Below are positions 8,512-17,183 of a stretch of 46,128 bases of DNA, one piece after another. The stretch's first letter is position 1; each line of letters starts with the position of its first letter. Origin of the DNA: an uncultured Eubacteriales bacterium. GTDB taxonomy: Bacteria > Bacillota > Clostridia > Peptostreptococcales > Anaerovoracaceae. The translations under genes were made by a program, and so were the position numbers. The notes under the pieces were generated by a model that saw only the letters and a list, made by a program, of their open reading frames with translations, made no database searches and was not told the DNA's origin. The stretch lies in the NCBI GenBank assembly GCA_902801255.1, contig CADCHO010000014.1, positions 1 to 46,128 on the forward strand. Direction: 5' to 3'.

Positions 8512-9432
8512 ATGAAGAGGCGCAACAAAGTATTAATAATAGTTATACTATTAATGCTGATCCTGACAGCCCTGATATCGGTGCGGATATATGACCGGGG
8601 CCGTGTGCTGAATACTGCCCGTGTTATGGAAGCTGTTACTAAGGAAACCCGGGAGTCATTGGCCGGAGTCGAAGAGGATGCCGCTGCGGGGATAGAAGAA
8701 ATGATCGCTTCTCATGTTTATTCGCACCGCGGCTCAGACGGAGCGGAAGAGCATTCTTTCAAGGCATATGATTCGGCCATTGAGGCAGGCTCGCGCTATA
8801 TAGAGCAGGACGTTGTGATGTCGGCTGACGGGATCCTCTACGTTTCGCACGATTTTAATGCCTGGCTGATGACGGGATATGATGGCTTGTATGAGCATAT
8901 GAGCTCTGAAGCGATTGACAATCTGAGAACGAGAGCAGGCAATAAGATACTGCGTCTCAGTGAAGTGTTTGACAGATATGGCAGGAGCATCAACTATGTG
9001 ATCGAATTGAAGCCTGACAATGATGCATGTGTCGAGGCGTTCATGAAACTGGTGGATGAATATGAGCTCGGCGATTTGATTACTGTTCAGTCGATGTATC
9101 CCGGAAGGCTTGAAGAGCTTGAGACCCGCTATCCCGACATGCCGAAGCTTTTCGTGTGCCGGAGCCAGGCAGAATTATACCGGGCTCTGGACAGTGCATA
9201 TATCGATATAATATCCGTGAAAGCTGATGCCGGACTCATGACCTTAAGCAACTGTGAAGAAGCTCATGACCATAATAAACTGTTCAGTGCATGGATCCTC
9301 AACTCAGAGGAAGCGATAAAAAATGCCATAGACATGGGTGTAGATACATATTTTACTGCTGATACACCGCTTGCGCTCTCACTTGAAAGAGAATATGGAA
9401 TAATAGAGGGCAGGCGCAGAGGAAAAAGATGA
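8512..9432 (+). CDS. membrane-anchored glycerophosphodiester phosphodiesterase
   Basis: A 306-residue GDPD-family protein. Residues 6-25 form one N-terminal helix that should anchor it with the catalytic domain outside. Catalytic elements are His72-Arg73-Gly74 (SHRGSDG), Glu98 and Asp100 (YIEQDVV), and His113 (VSHDF), with YVIELKPD further on. The usual ENT after HRG is replaced by EEHS. GDPDs cleave glycerophosphodiesters to glycerol-3-phosphate. B. subtilis GlpQ uses the same chemistry on glycerol-phosphate teichoic acid, so trimming or recycling of a glycerol-phosphate polymer is a reasonable inference, given its position between two glycerophosphotransferase-like genes. It overlaps the next gene by ATGA (9429-9432). 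Confidence 0.85.
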   Translation: MKRRNKVLIIVILLMLILTALISVRIYDRGRVLNTARVMEAVTKETRESLAGVEEDAAAGIEEMIASHVYSHRGSDGAEEHSFKAYDSAIEAGSRYIEQDVVMSADGILYVSHDFNAWLMTGYDGLYEHMSSEAIDNLRTRAGNKILRLSEVFDRYGRSINYVIELKPDNDACVEAFMKLVDEYELGDLITVQSMYPGRLEELETRYPDMPKLFVCRSQAELYRALDSAYIDIISVKADAGLMTLSNCEEAHDHNKLFSAWILNSEEAIKNAIDMGVDTYFTADTPLALSLEREYGIIEGRRRGKR

Positions 9433-10688
9433 GTATAACAACGAAATTCAAAAAAGTAGTATTTGACATCGCAAAGAAGAACAAGACCTTCCGCGTAGTA
9501 TTCAGGACGAGCCGCGACAACGCATACCGCGCCAAGATGGTACTTGATGACCCGTTCGGCAAGCTCGATGACAGGCTTGTGTATTTCCGTACTTTCTCGG
9601 GCCGCGGCTACAGCGACTCGCCTAAGGCGATGTATGAGTATATGCTTACAGCCCCTGAGTACAAGGACTTCAGATTCGTCTGGTGCTTCAAGGAGCCTGA
9701 AAAGTATGACTATCTGGTAAAAAACGACAAATCGGGAAGAACGAGCCTCGTAAAGTTCCGTACCAGAGCTGACAACAAGGCTCTGCGAAAGGCAAAGTAC
9801 TGGATCACCAATTACCGCATGCTCAATCATCAGTATCCGCGAAAGGGGCAGATCTACCTGCAGTGCTGGCACGGCACGCCTCTCAAGAGACTCGGTTATG
9901 ATATTGCTGAGAGCGACAACGCCATGAACTCTCTTGCGGAGATCAGGGAAAAGTACAGAACCGATGCTGAGAAATTTGCTTATATGCTGTCGCCGTCCCC
10001 GTTTGCGACTGACAAGTTCGCGACTGCATGGAACCTGCGTGAGACAGGACAGGAGTACAAGATAATTGAGGAAGGTTATCCGCGCAACGACAGGCTGATC
10101 ACTACTACGGCTGAGGAACGTGAGGTCCTCAGAAAAAAGCTAGGTGTAGACGGCAAAAAGGTCATACTTTATGCACCGACATGGCGTGATAACCAGCATA
10201 CAAGCGGTCAGGGCTATACTTACAAGACAGAGGTGGACTTTGACAAACTGCACAGGGAGCTGGGCGATGAATACGTAATACTGTTCCGTGCACATTATCT
10301 GGTAGCCAACAGCTTCGATTTTGCACGCTATGGCGACTTTGTGCGTGATGTCAGCTCATACGGAGATATCAATGACCTTTACATAGCGTCCGATATTCTG
10401 GTCACTGACTATTCGAGCGTATTCTTCGACTATTCGAATCTTGTGCGTCCGATCGTTTTCTACATGTACGATCTTGAGCATTATGCCAACGAGATGCGCG
10501 GATTCTATCTGTCGCTCGATGAGCTGCCGGGTCCGATAGTGAAGACTGAGGACGCTCTGATAACCGAAATAAAGGCGGCTGACGGCTGGAAACCTGACGA
10601 TAAATATATGGAATTCAAAGAGCGCTTCAACCCGTATGAAGACGGGAATTCATCAAAGAGGGTGCTCGCACGTATCATAAAAGACTGA
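9429..10688 (+). CDS. CDP-glycerol:polyol-phosphate glycerophosphotransferase (TagF-like)
   Basis: A 419-residue protein with the complete TagF catalytic signature: LQCWHGTPLKRLGYD (catalytic-type His), the SPSPFATDKF segment, VILYAPTWRDNQ, FRAHYLV and ILVTDYSSVFFDYS, then RPIVFYMYDL. The N-terminal about 60 residues include a basic, hydrophobic start likely to bind the membrane face. It is expected to transfer glycerol-phosphate units from CDP-glycerol to a lipid-linked acceptor. The ATG overlaps the GDPD stop (ATGA), so the two are translationally coupled. No CDP-glycerol synthase (TagD-like) gene lies in the window, so the donor must be made elsewhere. Whether it primes or polymerises cannot be told from sequence. 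Confidence 0.9.
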   Translation: MSITTKFKKVVFDIAKKNKTFRVVFRTSRDNAYRAKMVLDDPFGKLDDRLVYFRTFSGRGYSDSPKAMYEYMLTAPEYKDFRFVWCFKEPEKYDYLVKNDKSGRTSLVKFRTRADNKALRKAKYWITNYRMLNHQYPRKGQIYLQCWHGTPLKRLGYDIAESDNAMNSLAEIREKYRTDAEKFAYMLSPSPFATDKFATAWNLRETGQEYKIIEEGYPRNDRLITTTAEEREVLRKKLGVDGKKVILYAPTWRDNQHTSGQGYTYKTEVDFDKLHRELGDEYVILFRAHYLVANSFDFARYGDFVRDVSSYGDINDLYIASDILVTDYSSVFFDYSNLVRPIVFYMYDLEHYANEMRGFYLSLDELPGPIVKTEDALITEIKAADGWKPDDKYMEFKERFNPYEDGNSSKRVLARIIKD

Positions 10689-10713
10689 CACTCTTTAACA
10701 GGAAGGAATGCTT

Positions 10714-12030
10714 ATGGCTTCGTTTGTAAAAAAAGAACTCAAGAATGCGATGACACTGTATTATCTGCTCAAGCTGGATAAGAAAGTGCCGACTGACCGC
10801 AAAAAACTGAAAGCGCGCCAGGACAGACTGGTACACAAGACCATGAAGCGCGCGTATAATCATGTACCGTATTACCGCGGCAAATTTGAAGAAAACGGAC
10901 TCACTCCGGCAGACTTCAAAACGGTTGAGGACCTTGTGAAGTTTCCGGTCATGACACGCAAGGACCTTCGCGAGTGGATGCAGAGCGAGTTTGCCGCACA
11001 TCCTAAAGAGGCGGAGGACTGGGAGATCTTCAGCACGAGCGGTTCGTCCGGCGTACCTCTCAAGTTCGCGCTGACTCACCGCGAGGCAGCCTGCATGAAC
11101 GCCAACTGGATACGCGTGCTGATGTTTGCGGGATACAAACCGTTCACCGGCAAGATGCTTTCGTTCCTTACGACGCACTCAAAGGTGGATCCTAAAAAGG
11201 GTGATTCATGGGTGCAGAAACTGGGCATCATGCGCCGCAAGATCGTTCCGGAACACCTCTATGTGGGTGAGGGCATGCGTGACCTGATCGAGCTGGTCAA
11301 CGATTACAAACCTGACTGCCTGTGCTTCAGAAAGAACGTACTGGTGAGAATGGCGCTCTATGCGAAGAATCATGGAATGACTATACACCAGCCTAAGGTC
11401 TATACGCCGGTAAGCGAGATGGTCGACGAGATGACGCGCAAGCTGCTTCTTGAGACATACGGTCCGGGCCTTATGGATGCATACGGCTGCAATGAGACAG
11501 GAAGCTGTGCGGTAAGACTGCCGGGCAGCGATCTCTATTACATTTATGCAGATACACACGTGCTCAACCTCATCGATGAGGACGGGAACCTTGCTGACGA
11601 AGGCAAGGTCATCGGAACCACGCTCTACAAGAGAGACTTCCCGATCATCAATTATGAGATAGGCGATACGGCAACCTCCGAGACCATTGACGGCGTCAGA
11701 TATATCAAGACGATCAAAGGCCGCACCAACGACATGGTTAAACATGAAGGCGGCATACAGACTTCGGCTACCGAGCTGATGAAGATCCCTAACGGCATTA
11801 CGGGTGTTGCTCAGTTCAGATATGTGCAGACAGCGATAGATGAGATCCACGTGCTGCTGGTGAAGGACCCTGGCGACAACAGCCACAGCAAGGAAGAAAT
11901 AGAAGAGTTCTACTCCCGCAAGGTAGAGGAGCTTTACGGCAGGCCTGAGTATAAGCTCGTGTTCGAGTGGATGGATGAGATCCCGCCGGATGAGAACGGT
12001 AAGATGAGATGCTTCATCTGCAGAGTATAG
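10714..12030 (+). CDS. PaaK/CapK-like adenylate-forming enzyme
   Basis: About 438 residues of the phenylacetate-CoA ligase / coenzyme F390 synthetase-like family often found in capsule loci (CapK). The ATP-binding loop is STSGSSGVPLKF (about residue 109). YGCNETGSCAV (about 255) is the adenylation A5-type motif, and IKGRTNDMVKHEGG (about 348) carries the hinge Asp and A8-like residues. It should activate a carboxylic acid as an acyl-adenylate; whether CoA is the acceptor is unclear. Of two in-frame ATGs (10708 and 10714), I choose 10714 because AGGAAGG (10700-10706) is correctly spaced for it but only one base from 10708. It is flanked by a glycerophosphotransferase and a flippase, so an acyl decoration of the polymer is plausible (inference). 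Confidence 0.85.
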   Translation: MASFVKKELKNAMTLYYLLKLDKKVPTDRKKLKARQDRLVHKTMKRAYNHVPYYRGKFEENGLTPADFKTVEDLVKFPVMTRKDLREWMQSEFAAHPKEAEDWEIFSTSGSSGVPLKFALTHREAACMNANWIRVLMFAGYKPFTGKMLSFLTTHSKVDPKKGDSWVQKLGIMRRKIVPEHLYVGEGMRDLIELVNDYKPDCLCFRKNVLVRMALYAKNHGMTIHQPKVYTPVSEMVDEMTRKLLLETYGPGLMDAYGCNETGSCAVRLPGSDLYYIYADTHVLNLIDEDGNLADEGKVIGTTLYKRDFPIINYEIGDTATSETIDGVRYIKTIKGRTNDMVKHEGGIQTSATELMKIPNGITGVAQFRYVQTAIDEIHVLLVKDPGDNSHSKEEIEEFYSRKVEELYGRPEYKLVFEWMDEIPPDENGKMRCFICRV

Positions 12031-12035
12031 TTTAA

Positions 12036-13337
12036 ATGCTTAAAGCGATAGTAAGGTTTCTCGAAAAGACGAATAATATAGACCGCAGTACCTACATTTG
12101 GAATACTGTGAGTGCCACGGTGCTGGCGATGCAGGGCCCCGTTATCCAGGCTGTTGTCAGCCGGACCAACGGAGCCACTGATCTCGGCATCTTTTCTATT
12201 GCCTTTTCGATAGCGACTCTGATGATGTATGTGGGCCAGTACGGTATAAGGCGCTTTCAGGCATCAGATGTGAACGAGCAGTTCAGCTTTGAAGAGTATC
12301 ACGGCATGCGTATCATCACTTGTATTGCGCTGGTGATCGCGAGCCTTGCGTACTGTGCTTACGGTCGCGCTTTCAGAGGCTATTCCGACATCAAGTTTGC
12401 TGTCATCTTTATGGTGTGCATGCTCAAGATGATAATGGCTTACTCGGACGTGTATCACGGAAATATGCAGCAGAAAGGGCGCTTTGATGTAGCTGCCAAG
12501 GCGACTGCGATACGTTACACAGCAGAGCTAATATTATTCTGCGCGATGCTGGTGGCTACGCACGATCTTCTGCTCTCGGCAGTGGTGACCGTATCATGCT
12601 CGGTGGTAATGATGTTCATGCTTTCTGTGAATGCCGGACGTCATTATTGCAGCTCGCTGAAGCCGTCTTTCAGAAAACCTGCCATACGCGGTCTGATGAT
12701 AGAAGGCTTCCCTCTGTTTGTCAGCATGTTTCTCAACACCTATGTAAGCAACGCGCCGAGATATGCGATCGACGCGTATCTGAATGACGACATCCAGGCT
12801 GTATTCTCCTGCATCTTCATGCCTGTATTCGTTGTACAGGTGGTGGCGCAGTTCATATTCAATCCTATCATTGCGTCATATGCAAGAATGTGGCTCAAGA
12901 GGACCATGGAGTCATATAACACATTCATAAAGAGAATAAAGAAGATGTGTGTCGCTGTACTTGGCCTCGCACTGCTTGGACTTCTGGTCGCAGCGACGAT
13001 AGGAATACCGGTGCTTTCAGCGGTCTTCGGGCTGGATCTTTCTGACTATAAGAAGGAGCTCTGCATAATAATGCTTGGCGGAGCGCCGCTCGCTTATTCC
13101 GTATACTTCAGCACGGTGATCGCTATCATAAGAGCGCAGAAAAGCCTTATCTTCTGTTATGGCGGAGTATCGCTGATGTCGCTCCTGCTCTCCAGATACT
13201 TTGTGCAGGGACACGGCATCACCGGGGCTTCGTGGATGTACGTACTGCTGATGAGTGTGCTTGCAGTATCACTGTTTATCGCAATGAAGCTGCGCCTTGA
13301 TCAGGAACGCAAGGCTTTGCAGGAGCAGGAGTTATAA
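12036..13337 (+). CDS. Wzx-type polysaccharide flippase (MOP superfamily)
   Basis: A 433-residue protein made almost entirely of hydrophobic helices (roughly 12), with the N-terminal pattern of polysaccharide flippases (a short basic start, NTVSATVLAMQGPVIQAVVS, then TDLGIFSIAFSIA). Such proteins move undecaprenyl-linked glycans across the membrane. It starts 5 bases after the stop of the PaaK-like gene with no clear Shine-Dalgarno, so coupling is likely. Finding a flippase next to TagF-like enzymes is notable, because classical teichoic acids use the TagGH ABC exporter; none is visible here. A strong terminator follows at 13351-13380. Confidence 0.85.
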   Translation: MLKAIVRFLEKTNNIDRSTYIWNTVSATVLAMQGPVIQAVVSRTNGATDLGIFSIAFSIATLMMYVGQYGIRRFQASDVNEQFSFEEYHGMRIITCIALVIASLAYCAYGRAFRGYSDIKFAVIFMVCMLKMIMAYSDVYHGNMQQKGRFDVAAKATAIRYTAELILFCAMLVATHDLLLSAVVTVSCSVVMMFMLSVNAGRHYCSSLKPSFRKPAIRGLMIEGFPLFVSMFLNTYVSNAPRYAIDAYLNDDIQAVFSCIFMPVFVVQVVAQFIFNPIIASYARMWLKRTMESYNTFIKRIKKMCVAVLGLALLGLLVAATIGIPVLSAVFGLDLSDYKKELCIIMLGGAPLAYSVYFSTVIAIIRAQKSLIFCYGGVSLMSLLLSRYFVQGHGITGASWMYVLLMSVLAVSLFIAMKLRLDQERKALQEQEL

Positions 13338-13350
13338 TTTTAAGGACAAT

Positions 13351-13380
13351 AAAAGAGGTCAGGGAGCCCTGACCTCTTTT
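13351..13380. terminator. strong bidirectional terminator
   Basis: AAAAGAGGTCAGGG (13351-13364) is the perfect complement of CCCTGACCTCTTTT (13367-13380), with T and A tracts at the ends. It separates two convergent operons, flippase on the plus strand and surface protein on the minus strand. Confidence 0.92.
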
Positions 13381-13385
13381 TATTA

Positions 13386-14639
13386 TTATTCTTCTTCCGA
13401 GGAATCCTTCTTCTTTTTTACAATGACAAATGCTATCAATGCTCCGGCAGCGGCTATAGCGGCAAGGCCTAAAGCACCGCCCGGGATGTAATCCAGGAAG
13501 GTCTTCTTATTGGCATTACCCTTAGGTGCTATCCACTCAAGCGTTACAGGGTCACCATCCTTCAGAGTCTCCTCAAGCGGCCCGCCTGACCTGTCGTACA
13601 TTTTTATTGTCTTGAATTCCGGAAGAGTCTCTTCAGGTGCAGTTACTTTCGGAACTTTAGGCTTTTTGGCCTTAGCAACCGGTTTAGGCTGCTCGGCGGC
13701 TTCGTCCTTTACTTCCTCTTTCACCGGCTCGCAGATTTCTTCAACGTATTCTGCATCCTTATCTGTGGCTATCACCACGAAAAGCAGACTTGGACTAGTG
13801 AGGGCAGAGACAGAATACCAAGTGATTTCTTCCGGCACAGGTTCCGGAGGAACTACCGGATCAGTAGAACCACCTGAAGGATTCGTCGGATCGGTTGCAG
13901 GATCGGTAGAACCGCCCGAAGGATCCGTCGGATCGGCTGCAGGATCGGTGGAACCACCCGAAGGGTCCGTCGGATCGGCTGCAGGATCGGTGGAACCACC
14001 CGAAGGGTCCGTCGGATCGGCTGCAGGATCGGTGGAACCACCCGAAGGGTCCGTCGGATCAGCTGCAGGATCGTCCGCTGATCCTTCAGCAGGTGCTGTT
14101 GCGGCGGTTTGACTGATCACAGATGCCGTGGAGCCGGATAACTTCCCGGATGCCTTCTCTGTGGATATCAGCGGATCAATATAAAGCTTTACCGGAGCAC
14201 CATCCTTAGGAGAGGCCCCTCGGATAGCTGCCAGATCTGTTTTGCTGAATGAAAAACTGCCTTTGTCTTTCGTCCACTCTTCGACTGTAATTTCGGAATG
14301 CGATGAATCGTTGCAGTTGGGCTCTTTCATGTAAAGCCCCGCGCGTTCCAGTATCAGAGCCGTCAGCTCCTCATCTGTGCGCTCTTTGCCGTCTTCGGAT
14401 ACGGCTATTTCTCCGGGAGTCAGAACTACATTGTTTTCTGCGAAAAAGCAGTAGGACTTATCTCCGACTTTTACCTTATGCAGGCAACGCACCGGCTCAG
14501 CAGCCGCACCCTGCGCCAGAGAAGTAATGAGAGTTCCGCAAAATACCGATGCAAAGATAACAAGCAGGATCAGCAATATGGAAGCGAACCTGGATGAAGC
14601 ATTTATGAATCCGGAACTGTATTTTCTGTGATTTAGCAT
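13386..14639 (-). CDS. secreted or membrane-tethered surface protein with Asp/Pro/Ser tandem repeats
   Basis: A 417-residue protein I do not recognise. A hydrophobic helix at about residues 18-40, after a basic start, is a signal or anchor. A globular part (about 48-165) holds three Cys (CLHKV, YCFFAEN, PNCND). Residues about 190-260 are 14-residue repeats with the core DPTDPSGGSTDPAA. A second domain follows, and then a Glu/Lys/Pro-rich region. The end is a C-terminal hydrophobic helix (about 387-408) followed by KKKK and an acidic tail, as in a stop-transfer anchor. There is no LPXTG sortase signal. The repeat region looks like an extended stalk. GAAAGG lies 9 bases before the ATG. It is the last gene of the GT2/ATP-grasp/ABC operon, 26 bases after the ABC transporter, and may be handled by it (inference). 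Confidence 0.75.
   Translation of the reverse strand: MLNHRKYSSGFINASSRFASILLILLVIFASVFCGTLITSLAQGAAAEPVRCLHKVKVGDKSYCFFAENNVVLTPGEIAVSEDGKERTDEELTALILERAGLYMKEPNCNDSSHSEITVEEWTKDKGSFSFSKTDLAAIRGASPKDGAPVKLYIDPLISTEKASGKLSGSTASVISQTAATAPAEGSADDPAADPTDPSGGSTDPAADPTDPSGGSTDPAADPTDPSGGSTDPAADPTDPSGGSTDPATDPTNPSGGSTDPVVPPEPVPEEITWYSVSALTSPSLLFVVIATDKDAEYVEEICEPVKEEVKDEAAEQPKPVAKAKKPKVPKVTAPEETLPEFKTIKMYDRSGGPLEETLKDGDPVTLEWIAPKGNANKKTFLDYIPGGALGLAAIAAAGALIAFVIVKKKKDSSEEE
13859..14068 (-). repeat. five tandem copies of a 42-bp in-frame repeat
   Basis: The unit begins GATCGGTGGAACCACCCGAA on the plus strand and recurs at 13859, 13901, 13943, 13985 and 14027, exactly 42 bases apart. The 13943-14068 copies are almost identical, whereas the 13859 copy is the most diverged. 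Each unit encodes 14 residues of the surface-protein stalk, so gain or loss of units keeps the frame. Confidence 0.95.
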
Positions 14640-14665
14640 ATTTGTCGCCTTTCAAAGCTTAAACA

Positions 14666-17179
14666 TCAGTTAACATCTGTCCTTGCAAGTATCGCTGCCG
14701 GCTGCTTGATCAATGTATGGAATACAGGCATCAGTCCGAACAGCAAATTGAATACAAATATAAGTATAAGTGACAGAAGCATCGTCTGCGGGTTGCAAAC
14801 GAACATATCCGCAATTGAGGAGATGTTCTGCAACTTATTGATTACATAATTCATAAGGAGCCATCCGGGTACAGATGCAATGGCTGTAATAGCGATTATC
14901 TCTCCGGCAAACATCCTGTATATATCTGACTTCTTTACACCGATAGCTCTGAGTGTTCCTACTTCCTTGATGCGGGAGAGGAACGATGCTCTCATGATCA
15001 GGAAGACTTCTATCAGGGAAATGATTATTATGACGATCCCTACTACCAGAAATGCACGTATCGTTGTAAGCTGATTCTTTCTGTACTGTGTTTTCTGATG
15101 CTCATAAAGATCTCTTACTTTGATGCCGTATGACTGCAGAGCATTCATTGTAGTCTCCTTGTCTTTTGCAGGCTTTACCGTCATACCTTTGCTTTCCTGT
15201 ATAAGTCTGTATTTGATTGTATTTCTGTTCACAAAATACTTGCCGCTGATCTCATCGCTGGTGTAGTAACCGATCACTTTTAGCTTGTGACCGTTGATCT
15301 TGGTGTCCAGCTCGCTGCCGACCTTATGTGAACCGGAGAACTTTTTATCTACCAGTACTTCATAATCATTGGATGGCTTGCTGACCCCGTCGGAAAGCAC
15401 GAGCTTTGAGGAAAACAGGCCATAATCAAGCAGCGCGTTTGCATTAGGTGCGGAAGCAGAATCTTCATCACTGTCATCTGCAGAATCCTCATCAGAGGAC
15501 TCATAATCTTCGGCCATGTAGAAATCGGTATCTTCTCCGTAATCCATCTCACTGCCGCTGCATGCAAGCATATCGATCATCATCGATTCTGCTGCATAAA
15601 TGCAAGGACTTTCCCTGCGTGTGATACCTACTATGGTAAAAGCAGGAAGATTTTTAAGCGTAAGATGACGGCCAAGAAGCTCTTCAGGAGTTTTGTATCC
15701 TGCCTGTATTATATCTCCGCCATTATCCTGCAGACGCTTAAGTATAAGCTCGTCTACTACGATCTCGTAGTTGTCTTCCGGAAGCTTTCCGCATATCAGG
15801 TCATTATTTGCCAGATCTTCCACAGAGCTCAGTGATCCGCTGAATGTAGCGCTGTTCTGTGATGTCTGCCAATACTCATCGTATTTCATAGTCATGTTTA
15901 TGCGGCCGGGACCCGGCAAAGCATATTTGACCGATGAGTCAGCCTCATATTCAAGATAATCCTTAACGGAGATCTTTTGCTGCAGTACTCCGACATATGA
16001 CTTATCATCCTCAACGAATTTGGAATCAGGAGTACTCATTATTCCTGCAATGTTTGAGACTGCATAGGTAATGAACATTGCTGAGATGACGAATCCCAGA
16101 AGAAGCAGCTTCTTCAGGATGTGGTAATTGCTTATAGTGCGGAATCCCGAAGAGATCATCGTGAATGCATTGAGAATAGAAGAATGCCTGAGAGGCTTAG
16201 AAGCTGCCAGACGTTCTGAGTGGAATCTGCGGGCTTCTGCTTCTTCTGCAGTCAGTGCTTTATAGTGATCGTCTACGAGTTCGATACTTGAATTATCGTC
16301 GACTACTTCCATCCGGTTTCTGCCGTCGCGGGTCTGAATGAAGATATTGCCGCGGCTGATCACTATGTCGAGATCTACCTTCTCGCCGCTCTCGTTGAAT
16401 ACGCGAAGAGAGCAGTCTTTATCCCCGTAAGTGCGCTTGTCCTTTATGTCCTGCAGATATATTTTGCTTTCGATCCTGTAATCAAGACCTTCAGTATTCC
16501 GGTTTATTTCATCAGAGATCACCTGACCGTCACGAAGCCTGATGATCCTGTCCGCGTAAAAATTCGCAAGGGTTTCTTCATGAGTAACGAGGATTACCAG
16601 CTTCTCTCTGGAGATCGCCTTGATGATATTCATTACCTCAAGAGTATTGGCACTGTCGAGGTTTCCTGTCGGCTCATCGGCTATGATGATCGAAGGGTTC
16701 TTTACGATCGCCCTGGCAATCGCCACACGCTGTCGCTCTCCTCCGGAGAGCATGTCTGTATAGCGCTTTCTGTAACGGTACATACCGACTAGATCCAGCG
16801 CATAGCTGACTTTATCACGGATCTCTTTTTCATCCGTGATTCCGACCATCCTGAGAACCATGGCTACGTTTTCAAAGACGGTCATATTATCTATAAGGTT
16901 ATAGTTCTGAAATATATAACCTATGTTGAGATTGCGGATACTGTCGACTTTGCCGGCCGTTCTGCCGGTGATCTCTTCTCCGTTTATGAATATTTTGCCC
17001 TTGTCCGGCTTATCCAGACCGCCGATGACATTGAGCAGTGTTGTCTTGCCGCATCCGGAAGGTCCGAGAAGGGCAGTCAGTCCCGTCTCTCCGAACTCCA
17101 GCGTAGTATCGTTTATAACATGTATCTGGTTGATCTGGCGGCGATAGAAATATTTATCTACATTCTGCAGTTTCAGCAA
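14666..17179 (-). CDS. MacB-type ABC transporter, fused ATPase and FtsX-like permease (second of pair)
   Basis: An 837-residue protein. The N-terminal ATPase domain (1 to about 230) has Walker [12 protein letters not shown], signature [14 protein letters not shown] and Walker [14 protein letters not shown]. After a linker, one helix (about 358-380) precedes a large extracytoplasmic domain (about 385-700), and three helices (about 710-830) complete the FtsX-like permease. The extracytoplasmic domain contains an unusual run of Asp, Glu and Ser (around 15450-15540). MacB-type proteins drive extracytoplasmic work or export rather than classical import. The start is TTG at 17179, with AGGAGG about 9 bases upstream, 4 bases after the stop of the preceding ABC gene. 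The pair probably forms a heterodimer. The substrate is unknown. Confidence 0.88.
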   Translation of the reverse strand: MLKLQNVDKYFYRRQINQIHVINDTTLEFGETGLTALLGPSGCGKTTLLNVIGGLDKPDKGKIFINGEEITGRTAGKVDSIRNLNIGYIFQNYNLIDNMTVFENVAMVLRMVGITDEKEIRDKVSYALDLVGMYRYRKRYTDMLSGGERQRVAIARAIVKNPSIIIADEPTGNLDSANTLEVMNIIKAISREKLVILVTHEETLANFYADRIIRLRDGQVISDEINRNTEGLDYRIESKIYLQDIKDKRTYGDKDCSLRVFNESGEKVDLDIVISRGNIFIQTRDGRNRMEVVDDNSSIELVDDHYKALTAEEAEARRFHSERLAASKPLRHSSILNAFTMISSGFRTISNYHILKKLLLLGFVISAMFITYAVSNIAGIMSTPDSKFVEDDKSYVGVLQQKISVKDYLEYEADSSVKYALPGPGRINMTMKYDEYWQTSQNSATFSGSLSSVEDLANNDLICGKLPEDNYEIVVDELILKRLQDNGGDIIQAGYKTPEELLGRHLTLKNLPAFTIVGITRRESPCIYAAESMMIDMLACSGSEMDYGEDTDFYMAEDYESSDEDSADDSDEDSASAPNANALLDYGLFSSKLVLSDGVSKPSNDYEVLVDKKFSGSHKVGSELDTKINGHKLKVIGYYTSDEISGKYFVNRNTIKYRLIQESKGMTVKPAKDKETTMNALQSYGIKVRDLYEHQKTQYRKNQLTTIRAFLVVGIVIIIISLIEVFLIMRASFLSRIKEVGTLRAIGVKKSDIYRMFAGEIIAITAIASVPGWLLMNYVINKLQNISSIADMFVCNPQTMLLSLILIFVFNLLFGLMPVFHTLIKQPAAILARTDVN

Positions 17180-17183
17180 TGTT

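Noticed and set aside
10708-10713. ATG at 10708 as start of the PaaK-like gene
   Set aside because: The AGGAAGG site is only one base away. The in-frame ATG six bases later has normal spacing.
13859-14068. CRISPR-like array
   Set aside because: The 42-base units are contiguous and in frame with no unique spacers. They encode a protein stalk.
13510-14112. Long plus-strand open frame of 200 codons across the repeat region
   Set aside because: It is the antisense of the repeat stalk. The minus-strand gene has a signal, domains, Shine-Dalgarno and operon context.
13386-14639. Sortase-anchored (LPXTG) surface protein
   Set aside because: The C-terminus has a hydrophobic helix and basic tail, but the segment before it (FLDYIPGG) has no LPXTG-like motif.
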